From assembly GCA_001465935.1 (NCBI GenBank), contig LNKV01000032.1:62001-126000 (forward strand): a stretch of DNA of 64,000 bases, written 5' to 3'. A model generated the notes under the pieces. The model was not told the DNA's origin and searched no databases. It saw only the letters and a program-made list of their open reading frames with translations. Source of the stretch: Clarireedia homoeocarpa (taxonomy: Eukaryota > Ascomycota > Leotiomycetes > Helotiales > Rutstroemiaceae). Positions 47,614 to 59,732 of this stretch are shown piece by piece. Position numbers and translations under genes: made by a program. Position 1 is the first letter of the stretch; the number at the start of each line of letters is the position of its first letter.

Positions 47614-48924
47614 GGTTGTTGCGAATTTGTGGTTGTTGAAGTTAAGACAAAGTATGCACAGTTGTGTTTGAAAAAGAAGAAAATCGAGGGTGGATGAAGA
47701 GGTACGGAGGTATGTTTGACGTTGATGAGTAGAATACCTGGCTGGCGGGCTTGCTCTGTTGAAATGATTGCGACTGTGGGATAAACATGACATTCCTATA
47801 TTTCACGATGTATGTATATCTCAACGTAGCAACCCATAACCAGTATCACATGTACAACCGCGCACGATTATTTGGTATCGTATGAATCGTCTCACTGCCG
47901 ATGTCGACCGTCGATAAATTCAGCAACTGATCTTTGGGTTTAGCGAAGATCCCACGAAAAGGGGCCTATTGGAAGGACTATCCACAAGCCACACTTAGCT
48001 TTAGTGGTACGTCCAAACGAGTATGTAGAAACTAGGCTGTTTAGGCGGAGAATTTCGAATAAAAATATGAGGAAGCACATTTTCAAGCTTGGCCTTCGGG
48101 AGGCAAGTATTGGCAGATACAATAACTTCTCTCATCAGTATGAAAAGACTTCATAATAATTTCTTCAGTAGTCTGAACCATTCACGTGAAATGAAGCTGC
48201 AGCCTACTAATTTTTCAATAATACCTTCATTTCAATGACATACCTGCCATTTCTGGACGCAAGCGCGTGGTATTGTATGATTCGCAACCCTTAAAGCATA
48301 GTATTTGGACATGTAAGAATGATACTTGCTCAATCAACGGCACCAAGTACCCAAGCCAGTATTGATATCAATTGCATAAACATTGTTGCGCAATATTGTG
48401 TTTGAAGTGCTGATGTATGGCGGAAGACAAAGAGGCGGATAGAGTGTCTCTAAGAAACTTTACCTTGGAGTTCTCACGAAACCCTAATCATCACCATCTC
48501 AAACCGTTCACTCCACAATCATCGCAACTCCCATAATCGACCCAAACACAGCACCCAAACTTCTACCTCCTATTCTCATCGCACTACTCGGCATCCCATC
48601 CACCTCCCTCCATAAAATTTCTTGCTCTTACACAGCCTATCTTTGCTAACGTAAACCCCGCCCCGCCACGGAAAGAGCTCTTCGGGCTCTGCACCAGTAG
48701 CATAGGCCAGATGCGTTGATCCGTTGCGCTGTATGTCCAGCCGTGGGAGAGGGAAAGTGTTTGGTTCGCAGTGAATTATTTTTTATGTTAGATGATCGTA
48801 TATCGAGAAAGAAGAGAAAAGGGATAAATTAAGGGGAAGAGATAGATATGCAATTAAGAATATAAACAACATACCCCGTGATAAGAACCCCACTTCAAAA
48901 CTCCCCACACACTGATCCGGAATA
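47614..48924. other. Intergenic gap, no gene seen
   Basis: About 1.3 kb with no supported feature on either strand. Confidence 0.5.
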
Positions 48925-49440
48925 TCAAACAACAAGGCCCCGTCGCATTTCTCGTCGCCGCCCTCGCCCTCTCATTCCCAACCATTGCTGTAAAATTCCC
49001 GACACAATGCTCCCGAAAGTCTGCTCGCACCCCCCTGTATCATCCTGCCCCTTCACCGTCGCGTCCCGCGCAACATCCAACCGTATTATTATACAAGTAT
49101 CCCAGGACGAATTTGACGCAAAGAAATTATCTGGAGTGGACAGTGAGATCACGGTGTTTGTTACTGTTTGGTTGTTACCCCATGGGACCTCGGTGACGTT
49201 GACTTGGGTATTCCACTGGGCAGTTTGTGCAGACATGGCATCGGAGTAGGATGTATTGACGGCTGGAAGGTAGACGATCCCAGTAGTGTTGGGATGCTCG
49301 TTGTAGGAGGAGAAGTAGGAGAAGTTTGAATAGGGTCCAGCGCCGGCGCCGATGCTGGCTGTCTGGTCTGATTGGGCGGTTATGAGTGGGAGGATAAGTG
49401 CGAGAGTGTAATGTATTTTAGTTTCAGAGGTAGATTTAAT
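48925..49440 (-). pseudogene. Broken secreted Asn/Thr-rich protein gene
   Basis: A minus-strand frame encodes a signal-peptide-like segment (YTLALILPLITAQ) followed by a Ser/Thr/Asn-rich secreted domain with several N-glycosylation sites (NFSYF, NTTGI, NTSYS, NQTVT) and a CEQTFGS segment. The layout is that of fungal GPI-anchored or secreted proteins of unknown function. At the position expected for the start codon there is ATA rather than ATG. After QQWLGM the frame runs into Arg-rich, non-family-like sequence, while family-like sequence (DIPDQC) continues in another frame. I read it as a decaying gene; an unrecognised intron is an alternative. Confidence 0.5.
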
Positions 49441-49492
49441 TGTGTAGCAATACCAAGCAGATATGTTCCGGCCCGTACGTAAATTTCCCCAT

Positions 49493-49562
49493 TTCATGAA
49501 TGGACTACGTTCATTCATCAATAGACTAGTCTATTGGCCAATAGACGTAGTCCATTCATGAA
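49493..49562. repeat. 18-bp perfect inverted repeat with 34-bp spacer
   Basis: The left arm TTCATGAATGGACTACGT (49493-49510) is exactly reverse-complemented at 49545-49562. The spacer itself contains the palindromic AATAGACTAGTCTATT. It lies between the broken secreted-protein gene and a retroelement fragment, so it may mark an insertion or rearrangement joint or a short element end. Confidence 0.75.
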
Positions 49563-49853
49563 TCAAGTTGCACCTCAGCTGCCACACGGAGTTACGGTGT
49601 CTGGCGAAGTCGTAGGTTTGTGGTACCATTCTGCTTGGGCTTGCCATGTCCACCTTGCGTTTTAGATATCCACTCGTGGTACTGCCGCTTTGCTTGCTCG
49701 ATCGCGTTGGTGTGATGTCTGTGTGTGTATCGGTGTGTTTGCTTGTTGATGAACCTGCTATTTCCCGGATATGTTCTGGGGTCGATACCATAATGATTTC
49801 TCGTTCGTCGTCGGTAGTATCCATATTTCTGATTTTATTCGGTTGCGGACAAG

Positions 49854-50165
49854 TTGAATACTCGCGCAAAGCGCTACCCGCTCCCTCGGAAAGACGAGGA
49901 AGTTGTCGAAAAGGTATTTGCGGGCCTAGAAGAACAGGGGCGTCTCGAACGAACTACTAAACCTACGCCTTTCGCGTTCCCAGTGTTCGTAGTATGGAGA
50001 CAGCTACCACAAGGAGAACCTAAACCAAGGGTAGTAGTCGATATCCGAGGACTGAACCAGATTATGGTGCCAGACGCGTACCCGATGCCCTCTCAAGCAG
50101 AGATACTAAACGCATTACAGGGGTGTCAGTACATCACAGTGATAATGGACCGGAACAGATATTAA
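49854..50165 (+). mobile_element. Ty3/Gypsy-like reverse transcriptase fragment
   Basis: An open frame carries the N-terminal part of a Ty3-type reverse transcriptase: YPLPRKDEEVVEKVFAGLEE, TPFAFPVFVVWRQLP, RVVVDIRGLNQIMVPDAYPMP and GCQYITVIMD. The frame stops right after the first catalytic-region strand (the Asp of 'ITVID' is replaced), with no palm, RNase H or integrase and no evident LTRs. It is a truncated relic that cannot transpose by itself. Confidence 0.8.
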
Positions 50166-50894
50166 TCTCTAGCCTTTTACACCACAAAGATATTTAAATT
50201 AGATTCTCTTAACCAACAAAAATAATACATTATCTCAGATTCATTTGAATAATGAAAGTGTTATAACTTCTCAGATTCTCTAAGATATTCAAACATTCTA
50301 AATGGACTTGGTTCTTCTGCGGAGAAGAGACACCGCAGCGAGATGTATATGCTTTTATCACTGAATGAAAAGCATTGCCTTCCGATAGACCACGATCATA
50401 ACTTTCAGATCTTCAATTCAGAATCCATCATGGTTCAGCAGAATACCGCCAAGTCGGTTATCTTACCCGTGTTTAACAATTCCCCGATTAAGTATGCCGT
50501 CGATGGAGACTTTCCAAGACAACTCAGACACTAGCTGAGGTGGTGCAAATCAATTCTATTCTAGCGGTTTTTATGAATAAGAAAAACGTCCTTGGCAACC
50601 TGCTCGAAAAGAAAACTGGACGACCTTGGGATATAATTGGCTACTTCTGACGCTCCTGTGGACAGAGCCAAGTTTGTTTGACACAAGTAGCTCTATGCCG
50701 AGAATTTGACTGTCCAAATCCTCATTTACACATAGAAAACCAACAGACATTATGTCTTGAAAATGATATCAATTTCACAGTCAGGCATTCGCGTGACTAT
50801 CCACGATATGCTCTTACTTCTTCATCAAGCGGAACTGCAACAAGCAAACAAGAGCTGCGGGGAAGTTTCAATCACACCACAACTTTGTTACTCA
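50166..50894. other. AT-rich gap after the retroelement fragment
   Basis: About 0.73 kb, AT-rich, no coding sequence recognised. It may be residual retroelement or intergenic DNA. Confidence 0.45.
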
Positions 50895-52130
50895 CTACAT
50901 ACTTTCCGCAGCTCTGAATATCCTCGCCCAGCTCGCACATCCCAGCATAGTTTTACATAAGCTACCATGTTCATCCCTCTCCTGCTGATTCTTCTCCAGT
51001 CCCTTATTCAATCCAAACTTAGCATTGAATCTATGAGCATGGTCTTCGGAAATAGTGTAGGGGACGCTTCCACGGAAATATAATCCATCTGTAGGATCAA
51101 ACATAAATTCCCGGCCCCAATTTGCAATCCTTATAATCTCGTGTCGTAGTTGTTCTGTCATTGTGTGCTTGGATAGGGCTGCGTATCCGTCGACGAGATG
51201 GTGAATGAAAAATGATCCGTCTGATAGGTTTCTCTGAGGCGGGTCTGGGATACAACGATCGTATAGTGGAGCTTCTCGATTCAGGGCGGACTGTGCGAAT
51301 TCTGTAGCTGTTCTAAGATATTGATCGTTTCGGGTGGCTTCGTAAAGGAGAGTAAAGCCGTGAATGGCGAAACCAGTATTGTAGGTCCATTTCATCTTGT
51401 TGATTTCTAACGAACCGTCATCTTTATACGCCGATTGATCCCAAACTAGCCCATCTTCAGGATCGCGTAGAGTTGAGAATAGCCAATTCAACGCTCGATC
51501 AGCAAATGCCACCAGATGCGGATCATGCCGTATCGCTGCTATTCTCAGAGCTGCTATAGCCACCGGTCCTGTCGAACAAGCTGCACGAGCTTTATCGTTA
51601 TTCAAATGCCAAGGTATCCCACCATCCCTCTGCCCTGAAGGCATTATAAAGTTGTATAAAATGTCTGCTGCTTGATCGAGATATCTTTGCTCGCCCGTCG
51701 ACTGAAACGCGGATATCAAAGATTGTATGGAATGTGCATTATCGTCGTAATATATATCTTCATTGCCAGGAAACATCTTCCAAGCACAGAAAGCGCGTCT
51801 TTGAGGATTCCAGTAGTCCTGCAGACAGGCTGCGGTTTCATGGATCAAGTGAGGAGGTAAACACTCGGCGGCGGCGTGTAGCATGATCGCGACAGGCCAT
51901 ACTACGTATCCAAAGTCATTTTCGGCGCCGAGAGTGCTTTCGGATTTGACCCTCCCTTGGAATTGGTGGTTTTTCGGAGAATGAAAGTACGTGTAAGTTC
52001 GCTCGGCGAGTGCCTGTGAAGAATGGGGATCGTTGTTGCTAGAAATGGGCTGCTGCTGCGACGGCTGCGACTGCTGCGAGTCAAAGCTCTCAACTTTGTC
52101 TTTCAGTCCGTGTAAAAACTTGCGCATCAT
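50895..52130 (-). CDS. Six-hairpin glycosidase-like protein (GH76-like)
   Basis: A 411-aa intronless frame from the ATG at 52130 (MMRKFLHGLKDKV). An (alpha/alpha)6-barrel glycosidase similar to GH76 alpha-1,6-mannanases: WPVAIMLHAAAECLP, the acidic pair in IYYDDNAHSIQSLISAF (GH76 enzymes use a DD motif here), YNFIMPSGQRDGGIPWH, KARAACSTGPVAIAALRI and KWTYNTGFAIHGF. No signal peptide is evident, although the frame is open upstream to about 52466 with no convincing start. The usual GH76 DD(x)GWW context is altered (DDNAH), so activity on mannan is uncertain. Isolated between a retroelement fragment and a transcription-factor pseudogene. Confidence 0.8.
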   Translation of the reverse strand: MMRKFLHGLKDKVESFDSQQSQPSQQQPISSNNDPHSSQALAERTYTYFHSPKNHQFQGRVKSESTLGAENDFGYVVWPVAIMLHAAAECLPPHLIHETAACLQDYWNPQRRAFCAWKMFPGNEDIYYDDNAHSIQSLISAFQSTGEQRYLDQAADILYNFIMPSGQRDGGIPWHLNNDKARAACSTGPVAIAALRIAAIRHDPHLVAFADRALNWLFSTLRDPEDGLVWDQSAYKDDGSLEINKMKWTYNTGFAIHGFTLLYEATRNDQYLRTATEFAQSALNREAPLYDRCIPDPPQRNLSDGSFFIHHLVDGYAALSKHTMTEQLRHEIIRIANWGREFMFDPTDGLYFRGSVPYTISEDHAHRFNAKFGLNKGLEKNQQERDEHGSLCKTMLGCASWARIFRAAESM

Positions 52131-53027
52131 GAAAGGATGTAGGTGATTGTGCAATTGGTACCTCCAGCCATTAATGCTGTGATGGGAGTAAGTTATAGTT
52201 GAAGCAATAGCAACGATGTTGGCGGGGCGGGGGAATTTGTGGCTGACATCAGGGGTCGAAGGGTGCTGTGGGGTAAGCCGAATATCCGCCTTGGTTGTCG
52301 ATCTTTGCATACACACTGATCTCAAAGAGCCGGTATCTTGAGATTTGTAGAAAACCTCATGAACATGCAACAAATCTACACATGATTGTTTTGACATGTA
52401 GACGCTAGTTCTACAAGCATGATGGAACCTCCTCAGTCGTCTAGCACGATGCCGCAAGTAGTTCACTGCCCCTCAACACTTGCAGTGCTTGTAGAAGAGG
52501 GAAGCGAAAATGCGACAAAGCAGTTCCAACTTGCTCAACATGCCATAAGTTGGTTTAGCAGGCAGCTATAGTGGTTTAATCTAATGTAATACAGAGTCGG
52601 TCGCAAATTTCATTATGATGCAGGTATATTCTATGACTCTCTACAGCCTGGTCAGTCTAGAGACTATTCGAACGCCGCTCTGGCGGGCCTATCGTGCGAG
52701 GGAATAACATCTACTAGCGGATACTCCTTAAATTATGCACCTCAAGTGTCACATCTACAATACAAATGCAAGCATCGGAGATCCTAGTGTCGATGAGCCA
52801 AGTAGAACAAATTGCGGGTAGATTTTTTTTAGATGAGATCAGCCAGAGGATACCGATAATTTCAAAGTCTCGAATCCTTCGACGTTTATAGTCGATTTAT
52901 TCGAATCTAGAAGTTGGTGTGAGTTTGCTAGCATGCACAATGTATCTGTTGAATCAGATACCAGACTCCTATCTATTTCATAGTCAAACGCCATATTAGC
53001 TTAACCGAGGCGGGAAATTTTTTATCC
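52131..53027. other. Intergenic gap
   Basis: About 0.9 kb. I looked for a Zn2Cys6 motif that might begin the neighbouring transcription-factor pseudogene and did not find one. Confidence 0.45.
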
Positions 53028-54168
53028 CTTGAGATTATTCAGTCACGGTTGCTTGTCTCATTCTACGAGATGGGCCATGGGATACATCCAGCTGCTGCAA
53101 TCTCACTCGCAGCTTGTGCAGCACGATATATTGGGCTTAACAGAAAGCATTTCCAATCACCCCAGGAAACAGATGATGCCAGGCTACTTGCCGAAGAAGA
53201 AAAGAGGGTGTAGTGGGCGATACTCAACATGTAAAGGTGCCCTGTCAAGGTTTTCTTTTTTGTATTATATTGTTGTTGATTATCTGTGCAGTTAGGCCAA
53301 AAACAACCCAGGCAGCATCAGCCCCTTGTTGGTTGTGTTTGGCTTGCTGGCTAACACATGGGTCTATATTCTGGAGATTTTCTCTTTGCAACAGAGAGTT
53401 CAAGCGCCGAGGATCATCTCCCCATCGATGACAGCACGTTCTCGCAAGGGGTAAGGTGTAACCTTAAGCAGCAGAAAAATCAATGCAGACAACTAGCATT
53501 ATTACAGATCATCCCAAACACGCCTACACATATACTGTCAACCCCCTCTGATGTTACGGTCAGTCCTTTTGCTAGAGAGCTCCAGGTCTCACATATTCTT
53601 TTTCGAGTTCTAGGGCACGTTTTCTAGCCAGCCTCAGACATTGGGTTCCACAAAAATGAAGCCGCAAATCTTGAACGTACTTTACTGGCTTCCATGCCAT
53701 TACTAATTGAGGAAAACAAAAAAATTTGGGCTCTATTGCGCTGCTCTTGGAATCTGTACATGGTTGGTTGAACTTACCATTGGTAAACACAGGTATTCAC
53801 CTTACTAATCAATATTTAGTAGTCTATTCATACTGTACGATTCAGCTCTCACTGCGGCTCATATAAACCGCTACAAAGTTGATTCTTTCATAGACAGCAT
53901 CCAAGCTTGCTATAATTGAGTCGTCGAATTTTCCACATTCCTGTTCGCCAACATCGATAATGTGGACATTGAACTGATGTTACCGCTTGTTCCCCATTCT
54001 CTCTACGAATCAGCACTTGTGCAGTACCATTTGTGGAAGAAAAGTAAGGAGATTAGTTTTCAAGATAATTTGAACTCCTTGTGGTGGTTGTCCACTGACA
54101 TAGTTCCCATCGAATTAGATTCATTTGAGCCTGACTCATTGCTTCGGGAGTTATCTTCATGCGCTTGA
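53028..54168 (+). pseudogene. Fungal-specific transcription factor (Fungal_trans domain) pseudogene
   Basis: Scattered plus-strand segments match the middle-homology region of Zn2Cys6 regulators. 53028-53230 reads LEIIQSRLLVSFYEMGHGIHP..., AAISLAACAARYIGLN and EEEKRV-stop-WAI, where the family has RRVWWAI: a Trp codon has become TAG at 53211-53213. About 53340-53455 gives LFATESSSAEDHLPIDDSTF, and 53962-54168 gives the C-terminal ESALVQYHLWKKSKE...LNSLWWL. The pieces are in order but in different frames, and no DNA-binding domain is visible. The gene is dead unless there are unusual introns. Confidence 0.65.
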
Positions 54169-54693
54169 CAATCTCGGGGAAGACTGGCCCGTTACTACGT
54201 TGCCGTCGCGAGGCACATATGTCAGTTCAAGAGGCCTTGCGGGTGCCTAGGCAAAATTTTAATGAGCCTCTAAGAGAGCAGTCCTACGCAAGTTGAAAGC
54301 ACCTGTGGGTAAACTAAATTCATTGGCCAATTTCAAGACTTTAATGTTCCAGAAGGTTTTTACTCCAAGATTACTGTTCTAACGAGTGTCTATATACGTT
54401 TCAATGTTGAAATTCTTTTGAAGTATCAAATATCAATTGGTCCACCAGCTGGTGGAAGTAGTACTTAGAAACTCAAATCAAACTTAACGCGCAAGATCTA
54501 ACTATATTACAATGACCTTATACTTCATCATTAAATTCTTGTGCATCTTCCTCTTTCTGTTGATGCTAATTAATTAAACTTAGGGGAAGCTAATGCAATG
54601 CGAGTTACATTAGTTTGTGTCATCTCTAAAGCATCAAGATCTAGACCTGAGGCCGGCCACTTATTCATCAGTGGCTCGTTTTTCCCATTGTTT
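54169..54693. other. Intergenic gap
   Basis: About 0.5 kb, AT-rich, nothing recognised. Confidence 0.5.
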
Positions 54694-56130
54694 CTATGCC
54701 TTCCTGAACTTGTCTATATTCGAAAGCGAGTTATTTCCCCAGAAAGTTCTCATATTATCGACGAGTATATCAGGAACCTCATATGCTGCAAAATGTCCTC
54801 CTCGCGGATTATTGACTTCATAAGTAAGGTTCGCCCCTCGTTCTAACCATGAGATTGGCTTTTGATATCTGTTAGCACCAAGTCCTTCTCCTTCAGAAAG
54901 GTTTAACTTACTGTCTGTATATCTTTTGGGAATGACGCTACTCCGGTTGGATTGTTGACATACAAGAACCCTTCGTTCTGCCAAGTTCCAACCTATTGTT
55001 CATTAGCGTCTACCCCGATCTTCCACTCCAGCACACAGCGGCCAACTTACCTTCGCGATCTCCTCATACATCCTCATTCCAGCGTATGGTCCCTGAATGT
55101 AATACATCATCGACCAGGTTATGATTTCCTCCGGCGTCCACCAATATGAATCCACATGATTAAACATAAAGTCGTAAATCCAAGCGGCAAAGCCCACCGG
55201 ACTATCTGTCATCGCAACAGCCAGCTGTAATGGCCTCGTTTGCTGAATATCTCTATACCCTGCATACATTGAGTTGAATAATTGTAGTGACTCGATATAC
55301 GCATTCTCCTCCGCAGTTGTCTCACCCGCAGCATAACGTTCCAAGTCCGTGGCATTTGGCGGTATAGGGGAGAAATTTGACAGTGATGATATGACGGTAT
55401 TGGGAAATTGCCCAGCCATGTAACGCAGTGTAAACCCACCGAAATCACCACCTTGGATGACATACTGAGGGTACCCAAGCTGTTTGGTCATGAGATTATT
55501 AAATGCTTCACCGCTTTCCCGCAGACCTAGTCCTGGATACTCTGGCGCGGGAGAGAATCCATAGCCGGGAAGGCTGGGCGCTACTACATGAAAGGCGGGC
55601 ACCGAGGAATTAGGCGGGTTCGTCAAATCATCGATCATCTTACTAACTTCCAGGAACGAACCTGGCCAGCCGTGGATGAAGAGTAATGGGATGGCATCGC
55701 TGCGGTTGGAGACGTGGTGAACGAAGTGTAGCGGGATCGGATGAGTGTAGTTCCCGTCTGCGTAAACGGTAGTGGTGAATTGTTTGAGATGCGAGTTTAT
55801 CTCCGCCTCGACTTTGTCCCAGGAGTAGTCATTGACCCAGTAGTCACGTATGGTGGTGATGTTATGGCGGGGTGGGCCATCAGTGAAATCGGGTTGGGAG
55901 AGGTCGTTTGTGTAGCGGGTGAGAGAGGCTTTGAGTTTGGTGAGACGGATAAATTCCGGGTCGACAGAGATGGTAAAGGGTTGGGGAGAGGAGCCGAATG
56001 TGACTTTGAAGTTCAGGGGTTCTTGAGTTGATGTCTCGTTGCTGGAAGTTGCTGATATGGGTATACTTAAGGCTTGGGTTCCGAGGATGGCCACAGAGGC
56101 AAGAATTGCTGGGAACGAAGAAAACATCAT
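54694..56130 (-). CDS. Secreted epoxide hydrolase (EHN plus alpha/beta-hydrolase fold)
   Basis: A 441-aa protein; exons 55051-56130, 54912-54992 and 54694-54858. The last intron (GTAAGT...AAAAG, 53 nt, with a CTAAC 13 nt before the end) restores the frame that otherwise appears broken. The signal peptide is about 1-21. An N-terminal EHN domain (about 40-135, FKVTFGSS...) is followed by an alpha/beta-hydrolase with oxyanion motif HGWPGS (153-158), SLPGYGFS, nucleophile Asp229 in GGDFGG, and catalytic His in RGGHFAAYEVP in the last exon. The family hydrolyses epoxides to diols (juvenile hormone and xenobiotic type). Secretion makes an extracellular, detoxifying or plant-surface role possible. 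Confidence 0.88.
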
Positions 56131-56933
56131 CTTGATTCTGGTCTCTGGATTATGATTTTCGACTAAGTTGTCAGTATCCTTCTCCTAAGATTCACGCCTT
56201 CTTGTACCCTTTCTCTAAACGCCGATACATCATATCTCACGTTATTGGTAATCCAAACCCACCAGCCTCTACATTTACCACAATTTGTAAGCAAAACTGC
56301 ATCGCCAAGCAAGCCAGCGCCTACAGTAATTGTAAGTAATACGTGAATGTATCCACCCCTTTTCAGTAATGTCTTCGCACATTCCTATGTTATCAATAAT
56401 TTATTACTCAACAATCGAATTAGGACAATAGATCCCAGTTGAAATCAGTAATCGAATATGCGTGGCATTTTCTTAGCAGACCCTGGTCTATATGCCCGCA
56501 CTTGTGTCCGCCCGTGCGTCCGCACCTACTTGTTATCCTATAGCTCATCAGGTTGCGATGCAAGACTTTTTGCGACGACGATATGGGAGATGTGATATCT
56601 TTGTATTAAAGGAATGGAGTGAAAGGGACCGACGTGTTGTGTTGTGCAACGAGTATTTCGATTTCAAAGCAAGATGCATGATTCTGTGCTGTCGGCCGTA
56701 TTAGTAGGCTTATCGAGGAAGTGAAGCAAATGGTGCGGGAGAGCTATGGGAATAGATCTTGTGTATATAGCATCAATTCCAAGACGAGCCTTCGAGTGAT
56801 TTTCATTATATTTATCAACTTCACACATTCAAACCCATCTTCGTAATATATCAAAGCACATCTCAATCGCACTTCAAACGTCCAGCAACCACTCGACGCC
56901 GGATTCTCCCATAAAGCTCCATTTAATCTTCTA
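56131..56933. other. Divergent intergenic gap
   Basis: 0.8 kb between the epoxide hydrolase start and the NmrA-like pseudogene start. No motif recognised. Confidence 0.5.
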
Positions 56934-58074
56934 ATGACAAAACGTATCCTCATCATGAGCGGCACAGGAGCTCAAGGCTTCGCTGTCGTCAAAGCCCTTC
57001 TAGAAACTCCCGAGCCATTCCTTGTTCGAGTTCTATCGCGCAATTCAGATAGTCCAAAAGTTCAAGAAGACTTCAAAGATATTGGTGTCGAGCTTGTCAA
57101 AGGTACGAACTTTCATCTCCTTCTTAATTCTCAAGCCACTACTGATATAGTTTCAAGGGTCTTTCATGATATTTATTGGAACATATCGGAAGAGATCCGA
57201 GGTAGATATGCTGATGAACGCTAGTTTCACCGTCAAGGAGTCGGATGAGATTTGGGCTGCTATTCGGATCTTTGAGATTGCAAATAGAATTCCGACTTGG
57301 CGCCATTTTCTTTGGATAGGTATTGAGTATTATCTGAAGGTAGCCATAATGTTCCTCCTGGGATTGAGACATGTTAACTAGAGCCTAGCTTTCCGGATTT
57401 GATCCTGAGTATGCAGCTCATCACACGAAGTGTCTCACTTTGCCTTCTGGGACTTGTAGAAACTAATGCAAGAAAGCAGTGCTAAAGGCAGAGTCGATGA
57501 TTACCTTAGTAGCTAAATATCTTCGATTCCTGAAGATGGCTTGGCATGGAAATCATAAACACAGGTGCTTATGCAGAAATGCTTCATGGTAAGTATACCT
57601 CCTGATTTTCACGTGTCGGAAACAGCGAAGACTAACTCGCCACAGGCGGACTCTTCGCATCGAAAATTTTGGAAGACGGAACGCGCGTGTTTTCGTGCCC
57701 CTAGGATCTGGCCACCTCCCCCTAATAACACGGCAAGAAATTGCCGACACTGTCCAGCGCGTTGCAGGAATAGAAGCAATCTACAAACCCGTGACTATCG
57801 ACGAACGGCTAGTGGATCTCTCGTACGCTAATCAACCAGTAGCGAGTATGGACCCTGACGGAATCACTCACTGTTGGGGAGAACTTCGCCCTGTGGTGGC
57901 CGGGATTCGAAGATAGTGTGTTATTGAAGTTGGGACAAGGGATATGGAATTTTGAGGAATATCCATACTGGGTTGCAGATTTTGGAGGATTGGGTGAGAA
58001 GCACGGGGTATGATGGGACAGCGAAACTGTCGTTGAAAGGGTTTATTGAGGGGAGGATTGGGCCGGGAATGTAG
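56934..58074 (+). pseudogene. NmrA-like family (NAD(P)-binding Rossmann) pseudogene
   Basis: The ATG at 56934 opens with the Rossmann motif SGTGAQGFAVVKALL, then FLVRVLSRN and GVELVKG. After an intron, FTVKESDEIWAAIRIFEIANRI and WRHFLW follow. LSGFDPEYAAHH and KGRVDDYLSS come next, then a TAA where a sense codon is expected. The frame must then shift to give INTGAYAEMLHG and KILEDGTRVFVPLGSGHLPLI, and shift again for ENFALWWPGFEDSVL and EDWVRSTGYDGTAKLSL up to a stop at 58072-58074. One stop and at least two frameshifts make this a pseudogene of an NmrA-like sensor/oxidoreductase. Confidence 0.75.
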
Positions 58075-58503
58075 GATAGGTGGAGGTGTATTCAAAGCCT
58101 GTCATGGAATCCTCTGCTGTGTTGGTATTTGTAGTTCTTTGCTGTTTCCTGACAGAGAAGTCAACACATTGTAGCCCAATTGCCTTTTTGGCTGTTGTTG
58201 TCGGTCGGGTTGTAACTGCTATGACTGACAAACTGAGGGTTAGAATTTCCAAAGATTAACGGATGAATATCGGATCAGTATCGGATGAACGATAAGCCGC
58301 TGTCATCACATGCCTTCGTCTATGCGCCAATGAAAGATTCCTAATTAAGAAAGCTCGAAAGCTCGAAAGCTATTGATTGTTTGGAGCTTCTAAGGGTTTG
58401 TTTATTCAGTAAGCTTTCCTTTACCAAGCTGTCGCCTTATCGAAACAAATACGATATTGATACTACTACGACATTCTCAATTTCAATCATTTCACACAAC
58501 ATC
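58075..58503. other. GTR1 promoter region
   Basis: About 0.43 kb. It contains a small GCTCGAAA triplication near 58350-58372. No other feature. Confidence 0.5.
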
Positions 58504-59732
58504 ATGGAGAACTTACGGCTTCAGGATGATCATACTACATCAATATCCTCGTCAGAATCGCGGAAACCAAGGAAGAAGAAGGTGTTGTTGATGGGCAAAT
58601 CGGGATCCGGAAAAAGTTCTATGAGAAGCATTATCTTTTCCAACTATGTCGCGAAAGATACGAGACGACTGGGAGCTACGATCGATGTAGATTTAAGCCA
58701 TGTGAAGTTTTTGGGTAATTTGACGCTCAATCTATGGGACTGTGGAGGGTGAGTTCTTGTTCTTCTCGTTTTCCGACTGCGTTGTGCAACCAGGCTGCGG
58801 GGTAGCTGTCGACCTCGATGTTGGGAACAGGTTTTGGCAGAAGCTTGTGGTGGTATTAGGAATCAAGACCGGATATCTGTGCACTTCGGGAAGCTTCAAT
58901 TGAGCTTCAATCTGGCATGTGGAATTATCACTAATATATCAACAGGCAGGATGCGTTTATGGAAAACTATCTTTCACAACAACGCCAACACGTCTTTTCA
59001 AGCGTTGGGGTTCTCATCTATGTCTTCGACATTGAATCTCGCGACTTCGATCGAGACCTTCTTACCTATCGCTCTATTATTACCGCCCTTTCACAATTCT
59101 CTCCAACCGCCAGCATCTATGTCCTGATTCACAAAATGGATCTTGTCCTACCAAATCAGCGCGAAGATATATTTCACGAACGCATCTCCATCGTCCGTTC
59201 TAAATCGGAAACGTTTAATATTGTACCATTTGCTACCTCTATCTGGGATCAGTCATTATACAAAGCTTGGGCAGAAATCATTCATGATTTGGTACCTAAC
59301 TTGAGTGAGATCGAACAACATTTATCAGAACTAGGCGCAATCATCGAAGCCGAGGAGGTTCTTCTATTCGAGCGATCGTCTTTCCTTGTTGTCTCAAGTT
59401 GGTCTTCCAAAACGGGTGAAACGAATCCTACCACAGATCGCTTTGAGCGTCTTTCAAACATCATTAAAAATTTCAAACAGAGCACATCTCGATACACCGG
59501 CACACCCAAATCCGCTGAACAGTTTAGTCTTTTCGAATTAAAGATGCCCAATTTCAGCATGTTTGTGGTTAAGTTTACTACCAACACATATCTAGCGGCC
59601 ATCTTACCGCCTGGTGAGGAGCGTTTCAACTGTGCCCTTGAAAATGCGAAAATTGCAGCGAGGGAGTTCGAGGAGTTGGATAGTCCAGCGAAGAAGAGCG
59701 CTGATAGGGGTGCGACAATATCGGACTCGTGA
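58504..59732 (+). CDS. GTR1: Rag-type GTPase Gtr1 (TORC1 regulator)
   Basis: A 343-aa RagA/B-type GTPase that, with Gtr2, signals amino-acid sufficiency to TORC1 at the vacuole. Exons 58504-58748 and 58946-59732 (197-nt intron, phase 2; it joins LWDCGG to QDAFMENYL). The G1 motif is GKSGSGKSS (31-39), the G3 region is WDCGGQDAFMENYLSQQ, and HKMD replaces the classic NKxD, as in all Rag proteins. The C-terminal roadblock-type domain (about 190-310) is present. Start ATG and length agree with the family. Housekeeping gene. Confidence 0.93.

Noticed and set aside
54694..54992. Apparent frameshift in the epoxide hydrolase
   Set aside because: A 53-nt intron with GTAAGT donor, CTAAC branch point and AAAAG acceptor joins the two frames exactly.
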